The notes beneath the pieces are model-generated. The model did not search any database. It had not been told where the DNA came from and worked only from the letters and a program-made list of their open reading frames with translations. This document shows, piece after piece, positions 20,945-29,278 of a stretch of DNA of 47,918 nucleotides. Each line of letters starts with the position of its first letter. Within the stretch, counting starts at the first letter, position 1. The DNA is from Holophaga sp. (GTDB lineage: Bacteria > Acidobacteriota > Holophagae > Holophagales > Holophagaceae). The stretch lies in assembly GCA_016715205.1 (NCBI GenBank), contig JADKBC010000019.1, forward strand, positions 1 through 47,918. The letters are read 5' to 3'. The translations under genes and the position numbers were made by a program.

Positions 20945-22030
20945 TTAGAGAATGGCGTTGAAGAGATACCCCACCAGCAAAATGCCGAGGGCCACGACAC
21001 CCACGAAAGTGGCGATCAGGCGGGGACGCATGACCTTACGGAGAATGATGGTTTCAGGAAGGGACAAGCCGATCACGGCCATCATGAAGGCCAGGGTGGA
21101 ACCCAGGGCCGCGCCCTTGCCCAGCAGGGCTTCCACGATGGGCATGACGCCCGCCGCGTTCGAGTAGAGCGGCACCCCTACTGCGACTGCCAACGGCACG
21201 CTGTACCAGGTCTTTTTGCCCAACAGCCCAGCCATGAAGCTCTCGGGCACATAACCGTGGATGAAGGCACCCACCAGAATGCCCACCAGGATGTAGGGCC
21301 ACACCTTGCCCACGATATCTTTCACGCCCTGTGTAGCCTCAGCGATGCGCGCCGCAAGGGTGAGGTGTTCTTCTTCACTTTCCCCCATGGCGGGCGCCTT
21401 CAGCGCATCCTGCACCCAGCCTTCGAGATGGCGTTCCATGCTCATGCGGCCCAGAACGAGGCCAGCAATGAAGGCGATGGATAGTCCCGTTCCGGCGTAG
21501 ATGAGGGCAATCTTCCAGCCGAACATGGCGAAGAGCATCCCCAGGGCCACTTCATTGATCATGGGCGCGGCCACCAGAAAGCTGAAGGTCACGCCCAACG
21601 GTACGCCTGCCCGCAGAAACCCGATGAAGAGCGGCACCGCCGAGCAGGAACAGAAGGGCGTGAGGATGCCGAACACCGAACCCAGGGCATTGCCGATACC
21701 GGGGGCGCGCCGTGCAAGGGCATTGCGCACCTTGGTGGGGCTCACGAAGGTCTGGAGGAAGGTGACGATGAAAACGATCAGCGTCAACAGCAACAGCACC
21801 TTGGGCACATCATAAAAGAAGAAGGCCACGGCCTCGCCCAGATGGGATTTGGGGGTGAGCTTGAAAAGCCCGAAGGCAGCCCATTCTGAAATGCGGTGAT
21901 TCACGGCATAAAGCAGAATCCAAACTGGCAAGGCCAGCAGTACCCAGCCGCCGCGGCGAAGGAAGGAGGGTGGAGGTACGGCACCCTTTTCCGAAGCACA
22001 GGCGCATTCGCAGCCAGGGCGCTCAGACAT
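20945..22030 (-). CDS. YraQ/ArsP-type permease
   Basis: A 361-residue integral-membrane permease (DUF318/PF03773 type) with about eight hydrophobic segments. The family hallmark TPFCSCSAVPLFIGF, with its cysteine pair, is present, as is VPLYSNAAGVMPIVEALL later. The N-terminus is unusual: MSERPGCECACASEKGA, four Cys in nine residues, which could bind a thiophilic ion. Related ArsP proteins export trivalent organoarsenicals; other members are linked to other metal(loid)s. Its start overlaps the arsR stop by 8 bp, so it is probably co-expressed with that regulator. The substrate is not proven. Confidence 0.87.
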   Translation of the reverse strand: MSERPGCECACASEKGAVPPPSFLRRGGWVLLALPVWILLYAVNHRISEWAAFGLFKLTPKSHLGEAVAFFFYDVPKVLLLLTLIVFIVTFLQTFVSPTKVRNALARRAPGIGNALGSVFGILTPFCSCSAVPLFIGFLRAGVPLGVTFSFLVAAPMINEVALGMLFAMFGWKIALIYAGTGLSIAFIAGLVLGRMSMERHLEGWVQDALKAPAMGESEEEHLTLAARIAEATQGVKDIVGKVWPYILVGILVGAFIHGYVPESFMAGLLGKKTWYSVPLAVAVGVPLYSNAAGVMPIVEALLGKGAALGSTLAFMMAVIGLSLPETIILRKVMRPRLIATFVGVVALGILLVGYLFNAIL

Positions 22031-22415
22031 GGGCTGCCTCTGCCTTTGCGGCCTTCTCGACCTTGCAACAAACCGCAGGAATGCCGAGGGTTTTTACGTC
22101 CGCCACCCGCTCGCGATCCTGTTGCATTTCCACCAGGGCCATGGCTTCGGCCAGGATGCCCTGAAGTAGCTGTGAAGTATTGGGGTGGGAGACCACGGAG
22201 ACAAAGACCCAGCGGCCTTCTTTCCGCTCGTTCACGAAACCTGCCCGACGCAGTTCCCGCAGGGCCTCCGACACGGAGGACTGGGGCACCTGGAGCACCT
22301 CTGCCACCTGGCATACGCAGAGTTCTCCGGATCCAAGCAGCGCCAGAACGCGCAATCTCAGGGGATGGGACACCGCCTTCAACCGTTCCACCATCGAACG
22401 CAAATTCTGCGTCAT
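22023..22415 (-). CDS. arsR: ArsR/SmtB-family metalloid-responsive repressor
   Basis: A winged-helix repressor of about 130 residues. The segment SGELCVCQVAEVLQVPQSSVSEALREL holds the ELCVCQ metal-binding motif in the first recognition helix (the ArsR alpha-3 site) and the HTH. A further CC pair lies near the C-terminus (GIPAVCCKVEKAAKAEAA). I chose the ATG at 22415 because AAAGGA then sits about eight bases upstream; the ATG at 22424 would touch it. As(III) or a similar thiophilic ion should release it from DNA and derepress the permease-thioredoxin-ccdA genes downstream. Confidence 0.9.
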   Translation of the reverse strand: MTQNLRSMVERLKAVSHPLRLRVLALLGSGELCVCQVAEVLQVPQSSVSEALRELRRAGFVNERKEGRWVFVSVVSHPNTSQLLQGILAEAMALVEMQQDRERVADVKTLGIPAVCCKVEKAAKAEAAHV

Positions 22416-22473
22416 GCCGTGCATCCTTTATGAGCTGCAGCGGGATTTAAGGTGCCCGTGCAACTTCAGTATA

Positions 22474-22497
22474 GATACATCGGAAATTATCGAAATA
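22474..22497. promoter_or_regulatory. Candidate ArsR operator
   Basis: An A/T-rich imperfect dyad, ATACATCGGAAA / TTATCGAAATAT, about 60 bp upstream of arsR. Eight of twelve positions match between the half-sites. The ATxxTCGxxAA pattern resembles ArsR/SmtB operators. Binding is inferred from the position. Confidence 0.45.
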
Positions 22498-22560
22498 TCA
22501 ACTTGAATCCACCCAGACTCAATCGGATCAGCTCCTTCGCTTCAGTGGCAAGGAAATGCC

Positions 22561-23088
22561 CTAGGCATCCCCAGCGGTGGAGCCGAATCGCCCAGCTAAA
22601 CCCGTGTGGACGAGAATGAAATCCGCAATGGCCTGCGGATCGTTCAAGTCCAATCGGGGAAGCCCTAGGCCCTCCAGAACCTGATCGCTGGCCACGGCCA
22701 CGATCTCGGGGTCATGGGGGCATAGGAGTGGCTTTCCTTCCGATTCACGGTGGATTTCAAGTTTCGGATGGGAATGGGTCTTGAAGCCCTCGATGAGCAG
22801 CAGATCAACGGGAGTCATGCGTTCAATCAAGGCCTCGATGGAGGGCTCGGGTTCTTCCCGCGATTCATGCATGAGCACCCACCGCGAGGATGTAACCACC
22901 AGCACCTCCGAGGCTCCGGCCTCCCGGTGACGGTAGGAATCCTTGCCGGAACTGTCGACATCGAAGCGGTGGTGGGCATGTTTCATGGTGGAAACCTTCA
23001 GCCCCCTGTCCCGCAGGATGGGCAGCAGTGCCACAAGCAAGCTTGTTTTGCCACTTCCACTCCAGCCAACGATGCCCATGACCTTCAT
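22561..23088 (-). CDS. mobB: Molybdopterin-guanine dinucleotide biosynthesis adapter MobB
   Basis: A GTP-binding protein of about 175 residues that assists MobA in making molybdopterin guanine dinucleotide. The N-terminus MKVMGIVGWSGSGKTSLLVAL is the P-loop, followed by STMKHAHHRFDVDSSGKDSYRHREAGA and DLLLIEGFK, both typical of MobB. I set the start at 23088, where GGGGGAACGTC gives a ribosome site; an earlier ATG at 23112 adds eight residues without one. No other molybdenum cofactor gene is in the window. Confidence 0.92.
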   Translation of the reverse strand: MKVMGIVGWSGSGKTSLLVALLPILRDRGLKVSTMKHAHHRFDVDSSGKDSYRHREAGASEVLVVTSSRWVLMHESREEPEPSIEALIERMTPVDLLLIEGFKTHSHPKLEIHRESEGKPLLCPHDPEIVAVASDQVLEGLGLPRLDLNDPQAIADFILVHTGLAGRFGSTAGDA

Positions 23089-23185
23089 GACGTTCCCCCG
23101 CGCAATTCCCACTGATCGCCATCAACCCAGCCGAATGATCGCAGAACCGCGCGTGTTTTTAGTTCTGCGTTAGGTGGGGCGGGGA

Positions 23186-24400
23186 TCATTTGCACCGCGA
23201 CAACACCCAACTCGGCTGGAAGGCACTCAAGGGCAAACGCCCGCCGGTCTTAGGATCCCGCAAGGTCCGTTTCAGCACGAAGTCGAAGAGCAGCGGATTC
23301 TGTTTTCGGATCTCGTTCAGGGCAGTGCGCTCGGAAGGCGTGATCATGCCCATTTCCACGAATTTCCGAACCCAGATCACCAGATTCACGCCAGGCAGAG
23401 GATAGTCGCTGCCATTCACGAGGCGGCCATCAAAATCTGCCCGGGCCAAGACCGTGCGCAGGGGCCTGGGCAGGCGGTTCACCTGGGTCATGGCTGAGAG
23501 ATCACCAAAGAGAATGCCTTGATACTTTGGTGTCGCCATGAGCCGCAGGAATAGATCGAAGTTGGTGGCGGTTTTACCGGGGTGATCCAAGTCGGCGTTT
23601 TTGCCAAGGCTCGCGCAGTGGGCCACGATGACCGTGACGCCCAAATCCAGTGGGCGTCGGAGACGCAGCGGATTGCCCAGAGCCTGGGCGCCTTTCACGG
23701 CCACGGCCTTTTCTTCGCCCGCATGGGTCAGCAGGACCATGCCAAGTTCCTTCATGCGGCGATAAAAGGGATCGAAGCAGGGATCGGCGGGATCAATGGC
23801 CTGGGCATTCGGCAACCACTTGACCATCCAGGCGCCCTGGGCCGCGCAGGTTTCCAGTTCCTGAATCGCATCCCGGCGGGCTGGATGCACCGACACCACT
23901 GGAACAAACAGCTCTGGATGCTCCCGGGCCACCTTCAGCACATGGGCATTGGGCACATGAAATTCCGTACGCGCAGAATCGGGGGTGCCGTCCGCATGAT
24001 GGGCACGATCCAGGGCCAGAAGAAAAAGGCGCGGTGGCCGCGGAAAGGCCCGGGCCCTGGCCGCGAGCACGTCCACATACTCCTTGTCGAAGTGGGCCAA
24101 GCCCTGCACGCCGGTGGCTTTGAGGTACAAGTTGGTCTCGAAACGTTTCAAGGGATGGCGAGCGCTGAGTTTTTCCGGATTCACAAAGGCGCCGTCGCCA
24201 TCCTGGCCCAGCCCGAGGGCATGCACATGGATATCCAGAACTGGTTTTGTCGGATCCAAATCCGCGAAGGCCCGGTCGATGAGCACCTGTGCGGTAGGGC
24301 TGTACCGATGACCAGCGATGGTGTCGGTTGGGCTGGCCAGCAGCCACAAAGGCATTAGGAAAAAGGTCAGGGTGAATTGAAGCAGGCGAGAAAGGCACAT
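23186..24400 (-). CDS. Exported amidohydrolase-family metal hydrolase
   Basis: About 404 residues: an N-terminal hydrophobic export signal (MCLSRLLQFTLTFFLMPLWLLA), then an amidohydrolase-2 type barrel with the metal motif DIHVHALG, LLTHAGEE, VIVAHCASLG and the late Asp in NGSDYPLP. The start at 24400 gives a sensible signal peptide; the open frame extends to 24514 with unlikely sequence. Relatives decarboxylate or hydrolyse aromatic and lactone substrates, but nothing here identifies the substrate. It diverges from the acyltransferase fusion gene. Confidence 0.82.
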   Translation of the reverse strand: MCLSRLLQFTLTFFLMPLWLLASPTDTIAGHRYSPTAQVLIDRAFADLDPTKPVLDIHVHALGLGQDGDGAFVNPEKLSARHPLKRFETNLYLKATGVQGLAHFDKEYVDVLAARARAFPRPPRLFLLALDRAHHADGTPDSARTEFHVPNAHVLKVAREHPELFVPVVSVHPARRDAIQELETCAAQGAWMVKWLPNAQAIDPADPCFDPFYRRMKELGMVLLTHAGEEKAVAVKGAQALGNPLRLRRPLDLGVTVIVAHCASLGKNADLDHPGKTATNFDLFLRLMATPKYQGILFGDLSAMTQVNRLPRPLRTVLARADFDGRLVNGSDYPLPGVNLVIWVRKFVEMGMITPSERTALNEIRKQNPLLFDFVLKRTLRDPKTGGRLPLSAFQPSWVLSRCK

Positions 24401-24456
24401 GCCACTGTGATAACAGGACTGCCCTCCATCCGCCATTTCATCGGTGCCCGGATCGC

Positions 24457-24462
24457 TATAAT
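24457..24462 (+). promoter_or_regulatory. Candidate -10 element for the acyltransferase fusion gene
   Basis: A perfect TATAAT about 35 bp ahead of the GTG of a small leader frame and about 90 bp ahead of the fusion gene. The -35 partner is weak, so this is only a candidate sigma-70 type promoter. Confidence 0.4.
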
Positions 24463-24496
24463 CACGGTTTCCATCCTTCCTGCTGGAGTCACCACC

Positions 24497-24556
24497 GTGC
24501 GCGATACGCCCCAATTCTGTGCCCTGCCTTTTCTCGCCAGCCAGGTGGGGCGATGA
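24497..24556 (+). CDS. Possible 19-codon leader ORF overlapping the acyltransferase fusion gene
   Basis: A GTG preceded by GGAG at eight bases opens a frame MRDTPQFCALPFLASQVGR whose TGA overlaps the next ATG (ATGA). This spacing suggests translational coupling. There is no homology I recognise, and a chance frame cannot be excluded. Confidence 0.3.
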   Translation: MRDTPQFCALPFLASQVGR

Positions 24557-27165
24557 AAGGCGGGCTGCTTGCCTTTTTCGGCCGTCAACTCCTCGGGCTT
24601 CGCTATCGCGTTAGGATCGAAGGCCTGGAAGCCATTTTGGCCAAGGGCAACACCGGCATCCTGCTGCTGCCCAACCACCCCGCCTACTTCGACCCCGCCA
24701 TTCTCCTGACCAACTTCTACCGGCACCTTCAGCCCCACATCCTGGCGGACAAGGACAACATGGCCAAGCCCTTGGCCCGGTACCTGATCGGGCGGGTTGG
24801 GGTGAAACCCATCCCCGATCCCGCGATCCATGGCGAGGCTTCGCTGCCGGAAGTGGCGCAGGTGCTCAAGGAAACGAGCGAAGGACTGCGCAAGGGCGAA
24901 AACTATTTGCTCTATCCCGCAGGCCACATCTACCTGAGCCGCTTTGAAGATCTGGGCGCGAACAGCGCCGTGGAAACCATCCTGGCCCAGGCACCGGACA
25001 TCCGCGTGGTGCTGGTGCGCACCACGGGGCTCTGGGGCAGCAGTTTTTCCAAAGCCATTGATCGGCACCCGGATTGGGGCAAGTGCATCTTCCGGGGCTT
25101 CCGCTCTTTACTTGCGAATTTCCTGTTCTTCGGCCCGCGCCGAGAGGTGCGCATTGAACTGGTGGAACCTGCAGACCTGCCCCGGCGCGAAGGCCGGGCC
25201 GCCCTGAACCGGTACATGGAAGCCTTCTACAACCAGGAGGCCCCGCCCGCGCGCTATGTGCCCTATACCTTCTGGGAACGTGGCGGGGTGCGGGATTTGC
25301 CCGAACCCGAGCTCCAGAAAATGGAAGGGAATCTGGACGAGGTGCCCGCCTCGGTTCGGGAACAGGTGCAGGGCAAACTCGCAGATCTCGCGGGCGGTGC
25401 GAACTTTGCGGATTCGGCCCTGCTGGCCCGGGATCTCGGCCTGGATAGCCTGGGGCGCATGGAATTGCAGCTCTGGATCGAGCATGAATTCGGCCATCCC
25501 GTCTCCGATCCCGACATGCTCCAGACCGTGGGCGATTGCCTGCTGGCCGCCTGCGGCAAGGCTGCGGGCAATTCCAAATCCGCCCTGAAACCTCCCGCCG
25601 CAACCTGGTTCCAGGCGCGACTTCCCGTGGAAGTTCCTGAGGGAGACACCCTCACGGAGGTTTTCCTCCGCCAAGTGGCCCGGGGCCCCAACCGCGCTGC
25701 CATCGCCGATATGCAGGGCGGTCAGCGCAGCTACCGCGATTTATTGACAGCCATCTTTGCCCTGAAACCCCATATCCAGGCCCTGAAGGACGAGCGGGTA
25801 GGCATCATGCTCCCCGCTTCCAATGCCGCCGCCGTGGTCTATCTCACCGTGCTGTTCTCGGGCAAAGTGCCTGTGATGGTCAACTGGACCGCCGGTTCCC
25901 GCAATCTGGTTCATGGCTTGGAATTGCTCGGCGTGGCGCGCGTGCTCACCTCGGCCCAACTCGTTTCCAAAGTGGAAGCCATGGGGTCGGATCTTTCCGG
26001 AATTCGCGACCGCTTCTGGATGCTGGAGGACCTTGGCAAATCCCTCACCCGTGGCGAGAAGCTGGTGGCCTTTCTGCGAGCCCGGTTGTTCTGGCGCAGC
26101 CTGCGCAAGGTGAAGGTGCCCGAAACTGCCGTGGTGATCTTCACCAGTGGTAGCGAGAGCCTACCCAAGGCCGTGCCCCTCACCCATCAGAACCTGCTCG
26201 CCAATGTGCGGGATCTGGTGAGCCTGTTTCCACTCGCCCCCACCGAGCGAATGATCGGCTTTCTGCCCCCTTTCCATTCCTTTGGCCTCACGGGTACCAT
26301 GCTCCTTCCGCTGTGTGCCGGGCTGCCCGTGGTCTACTTCCCGAACCCCACGGATGGCAGTGCCCTGGCCCGCCTGGTGGCGCTGTACCGCATTACCATG
26401 CTGGTGGGCACACCGACCTTTCTTTCGGGCATCGTGCGCTCGGGTTCGGATGAGCAACTGGCTTCCTTGCGCATGGTGGTGGCCGGGGCAGAAAAATGCC
26501 CGGAAGCGCTCTATGAAGTATTGGCTCGCCGCTGGCCCGACATGCGTGTGCTGGAGGGCTACGGCATCACCGAATGCTCTCCCGTGCTGAGCGTCAATCG
26601 TTTTGAGGAACCCAAGCGCGGCACCATCGGCAAACCTCTGCCCAGCGTGGAACATGTTCTGCTCGATCTGGAGACCCAGAAACCGGTGGAACCGGGCAAG
26701 GCCGGAATGCTTCTGGTGCGTGGAGCCAGCATTTTTGGCGGGTATCTGAACTACGAAGGCGATTCACCTTTTGTGGATTTCGATGGGAAAATCTGGTACC
26801 GCACGGGCGATCTGGTGCGGCAGGAGCCAGACGGTACGTTGGTCTTCACGGGTCGCCTAAAACGTTTTGTAAAACTGGGTGGTGAAATGGTCTCGCTGCC
26901 CGCCATCGAAGAAACCCTGCTCCGCCACTTCGCCCGCGAAGAGGATCAAGAAATTCCCCTGGCGGTCGAAGCGACACCTTCAGACAGCCAACCCGAGGTG
27001 GTGCTCTTCAGCATCCGCCCCATCACCCGGGAAGAAGCCAATGCCGCGCTCGGCCAGTCCGGCCTCAGCCCCCTGCACTTCATCCGGCAGGTGCGGCAGG
27101 TGGAAAAGATCCCGGTACTGGGTACGGGCAAGACCGATTACCGCGCGTTGAAAGCGCTCCTGTAG
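24553..27165 (+). CDS. aas: Acyltransferase - ACP - acyl-ACP synthetase fusion (Aas-like)
   Basis: An 870-residue three-domain protein. Residues 1 to about 250 are a PlsC-like acyltransferase with NHPAYFDP (H-x4-D motif) and YPAGHIYLS. About 265-335 is an acyl-carrier domain with LGLDSLGRMELQ, whose Ser should carry phosphopantetheine. About 350-870 is an AMP-forming ligase with IFTSGSESLPKAVPLTH, EGYGITECSPVLS, WYRTGDLVR and the C-terminal GTGKTDYRALK. In E. coli, Aas re-acylates 2-acyl-lysophospholipids, acting with LplT. Here an ACP is built in, and an LplT-like transporter lies nearby on the opposite strand, supporting a lysophospholipid repair role. Confidence 0.9.
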   Translation: MKGGLLAFFGRQLLGLRYRVRIEGLEAILAKGNTGILLLPNHPAYFDPAILLTNFYRHLQPHILADKDNMAKPLARYLIGRVGVKPIPDPAIHGEASLPEVAQVLKETSEGLRKGENYLLYPAGHIYLSRFEDLGANSAVETILAQAPDIRVVLVRTTGLWGSSFSKAIDRHPDWGKCIFRGFRSLLANFLFFGPRREVRIELVEPADLPRREGRAALNRYMEAFYNQEAPPARYVPYTFWERGGVRDLPEPELQKMEGNLDEVPASVREQVQGKLADLAGGANFADSALLARDLGLDSLGRMELQLWIEHEFGHPVSDPDMLQTVGDCLLAACGKAAGNSKSALKPPAATWFQARLPVEVPEGDTLTEVFLRQVARGPNRAAIADMQGGQRSYRDLLTAIFALKPHIQALKDERVGIMLPASNAAAVVYLTVLFSGKVPVMVNWTAGSRNLVHGLELLGVARVLTSAQLVSKVEAMGSDLSGIRDRFWMLEDLGKSLTRGEKLVAFLRARLFWRSLRKVKVPETAVVIFTSGSESLPKAVPLTHQNLLANVRDLVSLFPLAPTERMIGFLPPFHSFGLTGTMLLPLCAGLPVVYFPNPTDGSALARLVALYRITMLVGTPTFLSGIVRSGSDEQLASLRMVVAGAEKCPEALYEVLARRWPDMRVLEGYGITECSPVLSVNRFEEPKRGTIGKPLPSVEHVLLDLETQKPVEPGKAGMLLVRGASIFGGYLNYEGDSPFVDFDGKIWYRTGDLVRQEPDGTLVFTGRLKRFVKLGGEMVSLPAIEETLLRHFAREEDQEIPLAVEATPSDSQPEVVLFSIRPITREEANAALGQSGLSPLHFIRQVRQVEKIPVLGTGKTDYRALKALL

Positions 27166-27202
27166 TTCCGAGGCTTGCATTTGGAAAAACTGAAAGTGCT
27201 TT

Positions 27203-27276
27203 TGAACCGCAGAGGAAAGAACCGTATCGCGGAATTCGATCTTTCCCTCCGCGCCCTCAGTTACCTCTGCGGTTCA
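27203..27276. repeat. Intergenic inverted-repeat element, full copy
   Basis: A perfect 13-bp terminal inverted repeat, TGAACCGCAGAGG / CCTCTGCGGTTCA, around a 48-bp core, preceded by AAAGTGCTTT. It sits between two convergent genes. The same design recurs at 42993 and 44652. Confidence 0.75.
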
Positions 27277-27326
27277 TCTGTATTATTTATTTCCAGTGGA
27301 AACAGAGGTAATTTTTCCGCCAAACC

Positions 27327-27977
27327 TTACCTGAACAGCGCCGCAACCAGGGGGTCCAGCCTAGGCGCCAAGTAAGACACGACCGTCCAGACCCAGAGGG
27401 CCGTGATGGCACCCGTGAAGACATCCATGATGTAGTGCGCCCGCAGGATCAGCACCGTGCTCACTTCGATCAGGGCGATGATCACGCCGGCCACGGCGGC
27501 CGCGGGGCCACCCAAGTTCCCCAGTTCAATGCAGGCATAAACGGCGATGGCGGTGTGCCCCGAAAAAAAGAGATCCGAGGAAGTGCCATAGGTCACCAGC
27601 AGCGAAGGGAAACCTGGGTGGCGCCAGATCATGCCTTCGGGGGGCGGCAGGGCACAGAGGCCCTGGCACAGTTGCCGGAGGGAAAACAGGATTAGGAGGC
27701 CCAACAGGGGCCGCAGGCTGGGCCCGAAGATCGCCAGCCCCACAATGAAGATGCCCAGCAGATCAATCAGAGCCGAAGTGAGGATGAGCAGACGATCGGC
27801 CCATTGGGGATTCGCCAACAAAAACCGGTTCGCGGGCGCGGTAAATTCCAGCACCGCGTCCCCAATCCGCCCCTCTGGAAAGGCGCGCTTGCCGATGAGG
27901 GCCTGGGTCCAGAACCACGCCCCCAGGGCAGCGGCCACCAACAACGCCCGGAATCCCCATTGCTGAAGGTGCATCAT
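27327..27977 (-). CDS. PAP2-like membrane protein resembling sphingomyelin synthase (PAP2_C)
   Basis: About 216 residues with six hydrophobic segments. The late motifs DLFFSGHTAIAVY and RAHYIMDVFTGA match the His-His-Asp triad layout (SGHT...HYxxD) of the sphingomyelin-synthase/PAP2_C group, not the KX6RP signature of ordinary PAP2 phosphatases. Those enzymes move a phospho-head group between lipids at the membrane surface. I chose the ATG at 27977, which overlaps the LplT stop (ATGA) and has AAGGA at a proper distance; 27983 is too close to it. It is co-translated with the LplT-like flippase. The substrate is unknown. Confidence 0.78.
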   Translation of the reverse strand: MMHLQQWGFRALLVAAALGAWFWTQALIGKRAFPEGRIGDAVLEFTAPANRFLLANPQWADRLLILTSALIDLLGIFIVGLAIFGPSLRPLLGLLILFSLRQLCQGLCALPPPEGMIWRHPGFPSLLVTYGTSSDLFFSGHTAIAVYACIELGNLGGPAAAVAGVIIALIEVSTVLILRAHYIMDVFTGAITALWVWTVVSYLAPRLDPLVAALFR

Positions 27978-29239
27978 GCCCATTCCTTGCGACGGAATTC
28001 CATGGCCATCCAGCCGACGAAGAGCAGCGAAACCACGCCCAGGCCCGCGTAGGCGCGGGTGGGCAGCATCGTATTCAGTTTGGGAATGAAGGTATAGGCA
28101 AGGCTCACCACCGACATCCCCATGAAGGAGGCGAAATTGGCGCTAGCCCACACGGCGCCCTTCCGCTCCGGCACCGGGCGAATCTGCAGGAAGCTCTCGC
28201 AGGGGATGAGGAACAGACCACCGGCGGCCCCGGCCAGACCGATGAGCACATAGAGCAGCGGCACCTGCCAGGGGCCGTGCACCATGGGTACCAAGCCGAT
28301 GGCAAGCATCATGGCAGCCATCACGATGCCCGAGGGAATCAGCACCTTGAACCAGCGTTCACCCTTGGCCAAGGTGCCCGCCAACAGGCCACCGCCCGCC
28401 AGGCCCACAAGCTGGGCGGCCACCAGCAGACTGGTCTGGGTCTCGTTCAGCTTGAACTGAGTGAGGCCGAGGGTATTGATGATGAGGAGCTGGAACACAC
28501 CCACGGACCAGAGAAAGGTATCCGCCACCAGGATGCGGCCCAACTGTCGGTCCTTCCAGATTCCCACCAGCTCTTTCATGGTGTCCAACGGGCCGGTGTA
28601 GGGAAAGGGGCGCGTGGGATCCGCCGCAGCACGGCTGGGAATGCCCAGGCTCACCAGAAGTCCGATGAGGGCGATGACCACCACTGCCAAGCCCACCAGC
28701 GCGCGGCCATGGGGCGCGCCAAAGATGGTGGCACCGGAGATTCCCAGGGTGACGCCTGAGAGGGCGATGCCGATGAGGATGCCCGTGGTGACGATCATGC
28801 GCAGCAGGGCATTGGCGCTCGTCACATGGCTGGGCGGGTAGAGTTCGGGGATGGAACCATTGAGCGCCGGGCTGAAGAAGGTCGCCTGCACGCCCATGAG
28901 CCCCACCATACCGATCATGATCCAGAGGTTGCCCGTGATGACCCCCAGGGCGCCCACAAAGGCCGCAGCCAGCTCAATCGACTTGGCGCCGATCACGATG
29001 TTGCGCTTGGGAAAACGATCCGCAAACCAACCTGCGGGCGCCGCGAACAGGATGAAAGGCACGGTGAAGGCCATGCCCACGAGGCCCTGGAACTTCTTCA
29101 TGCCCATGGTGATCGCCAGGAGCATCACCGCCTGCTTGAAGAAATTGTCATTGAAGGTGCCCAGGAAATAGGAACCTGCCATGGCCGCGAACTTGCCGCG
29201 GGCCTGGCGAATCTGATCAGTTTCGACGGCATCCGTCAT
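27974..29239 (-). CDS. lplT: Major facilitator, LplT-like lysophospholipid transporter
   Basis: A 12-helix MFS protein of about 421 residues. The opening SYFLGTFNDNFFKQAVMLLA and the loop ADRFPKRNIVIGAKSIELAAA resemble LplT, which flips lysophospholipids inward for Aas. AGGAG lies just ahead of the ATG at 29239, so the longer frame to 29260 is rejected. It overlaps the PAP2-like gene by four bases and follows the beta-lactamase-fold gene by about 40 bp. The Aas-like gene converges on it across the PAP2-like gene, so the pair is split by strand. Confidence 0.82.
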   Translation of the reverse strand: MTDAVETDQIRQARGKFAAMAGSYFLGTFNDNFFKQAVMLLAITMGMKKFQGLVGMAFTVPFILFAAPAGWFADRFPKRNIVIGAKSIELAAAFVGALGVITGNLWIMIGMVGLMGVQATFFSPALNGSIPELYPPSHVTSANALLRMIVTTGILIGIALSGVTLGISGATIFGAPHGRALVGLAVVVIALIGLLVSLGIPSRAAADPTRPFPYTGPLDTMKELVGIWKDRQLGRILVADTFLWSVGVFQLLIINTLGLTQFKLNETQTSLLVAAQLVGLAGGGLLAGTLAKGERWFKVLIPSGIVMAAMMLAIGLVPMVHGPWQVPLLYVLIGLAGAAGGLFLIPCESFLQIRPVPERKGAVWASANFASFMGMSVVSLAYTFIPKLNTMLPTRAYAGLGVVSLLFVGWMAMEFRRKEWA

Positions 29240-29278
29240 GGATTCTCCTGAAAGGGGCAAAGGGTGCGTAACGCAGAT

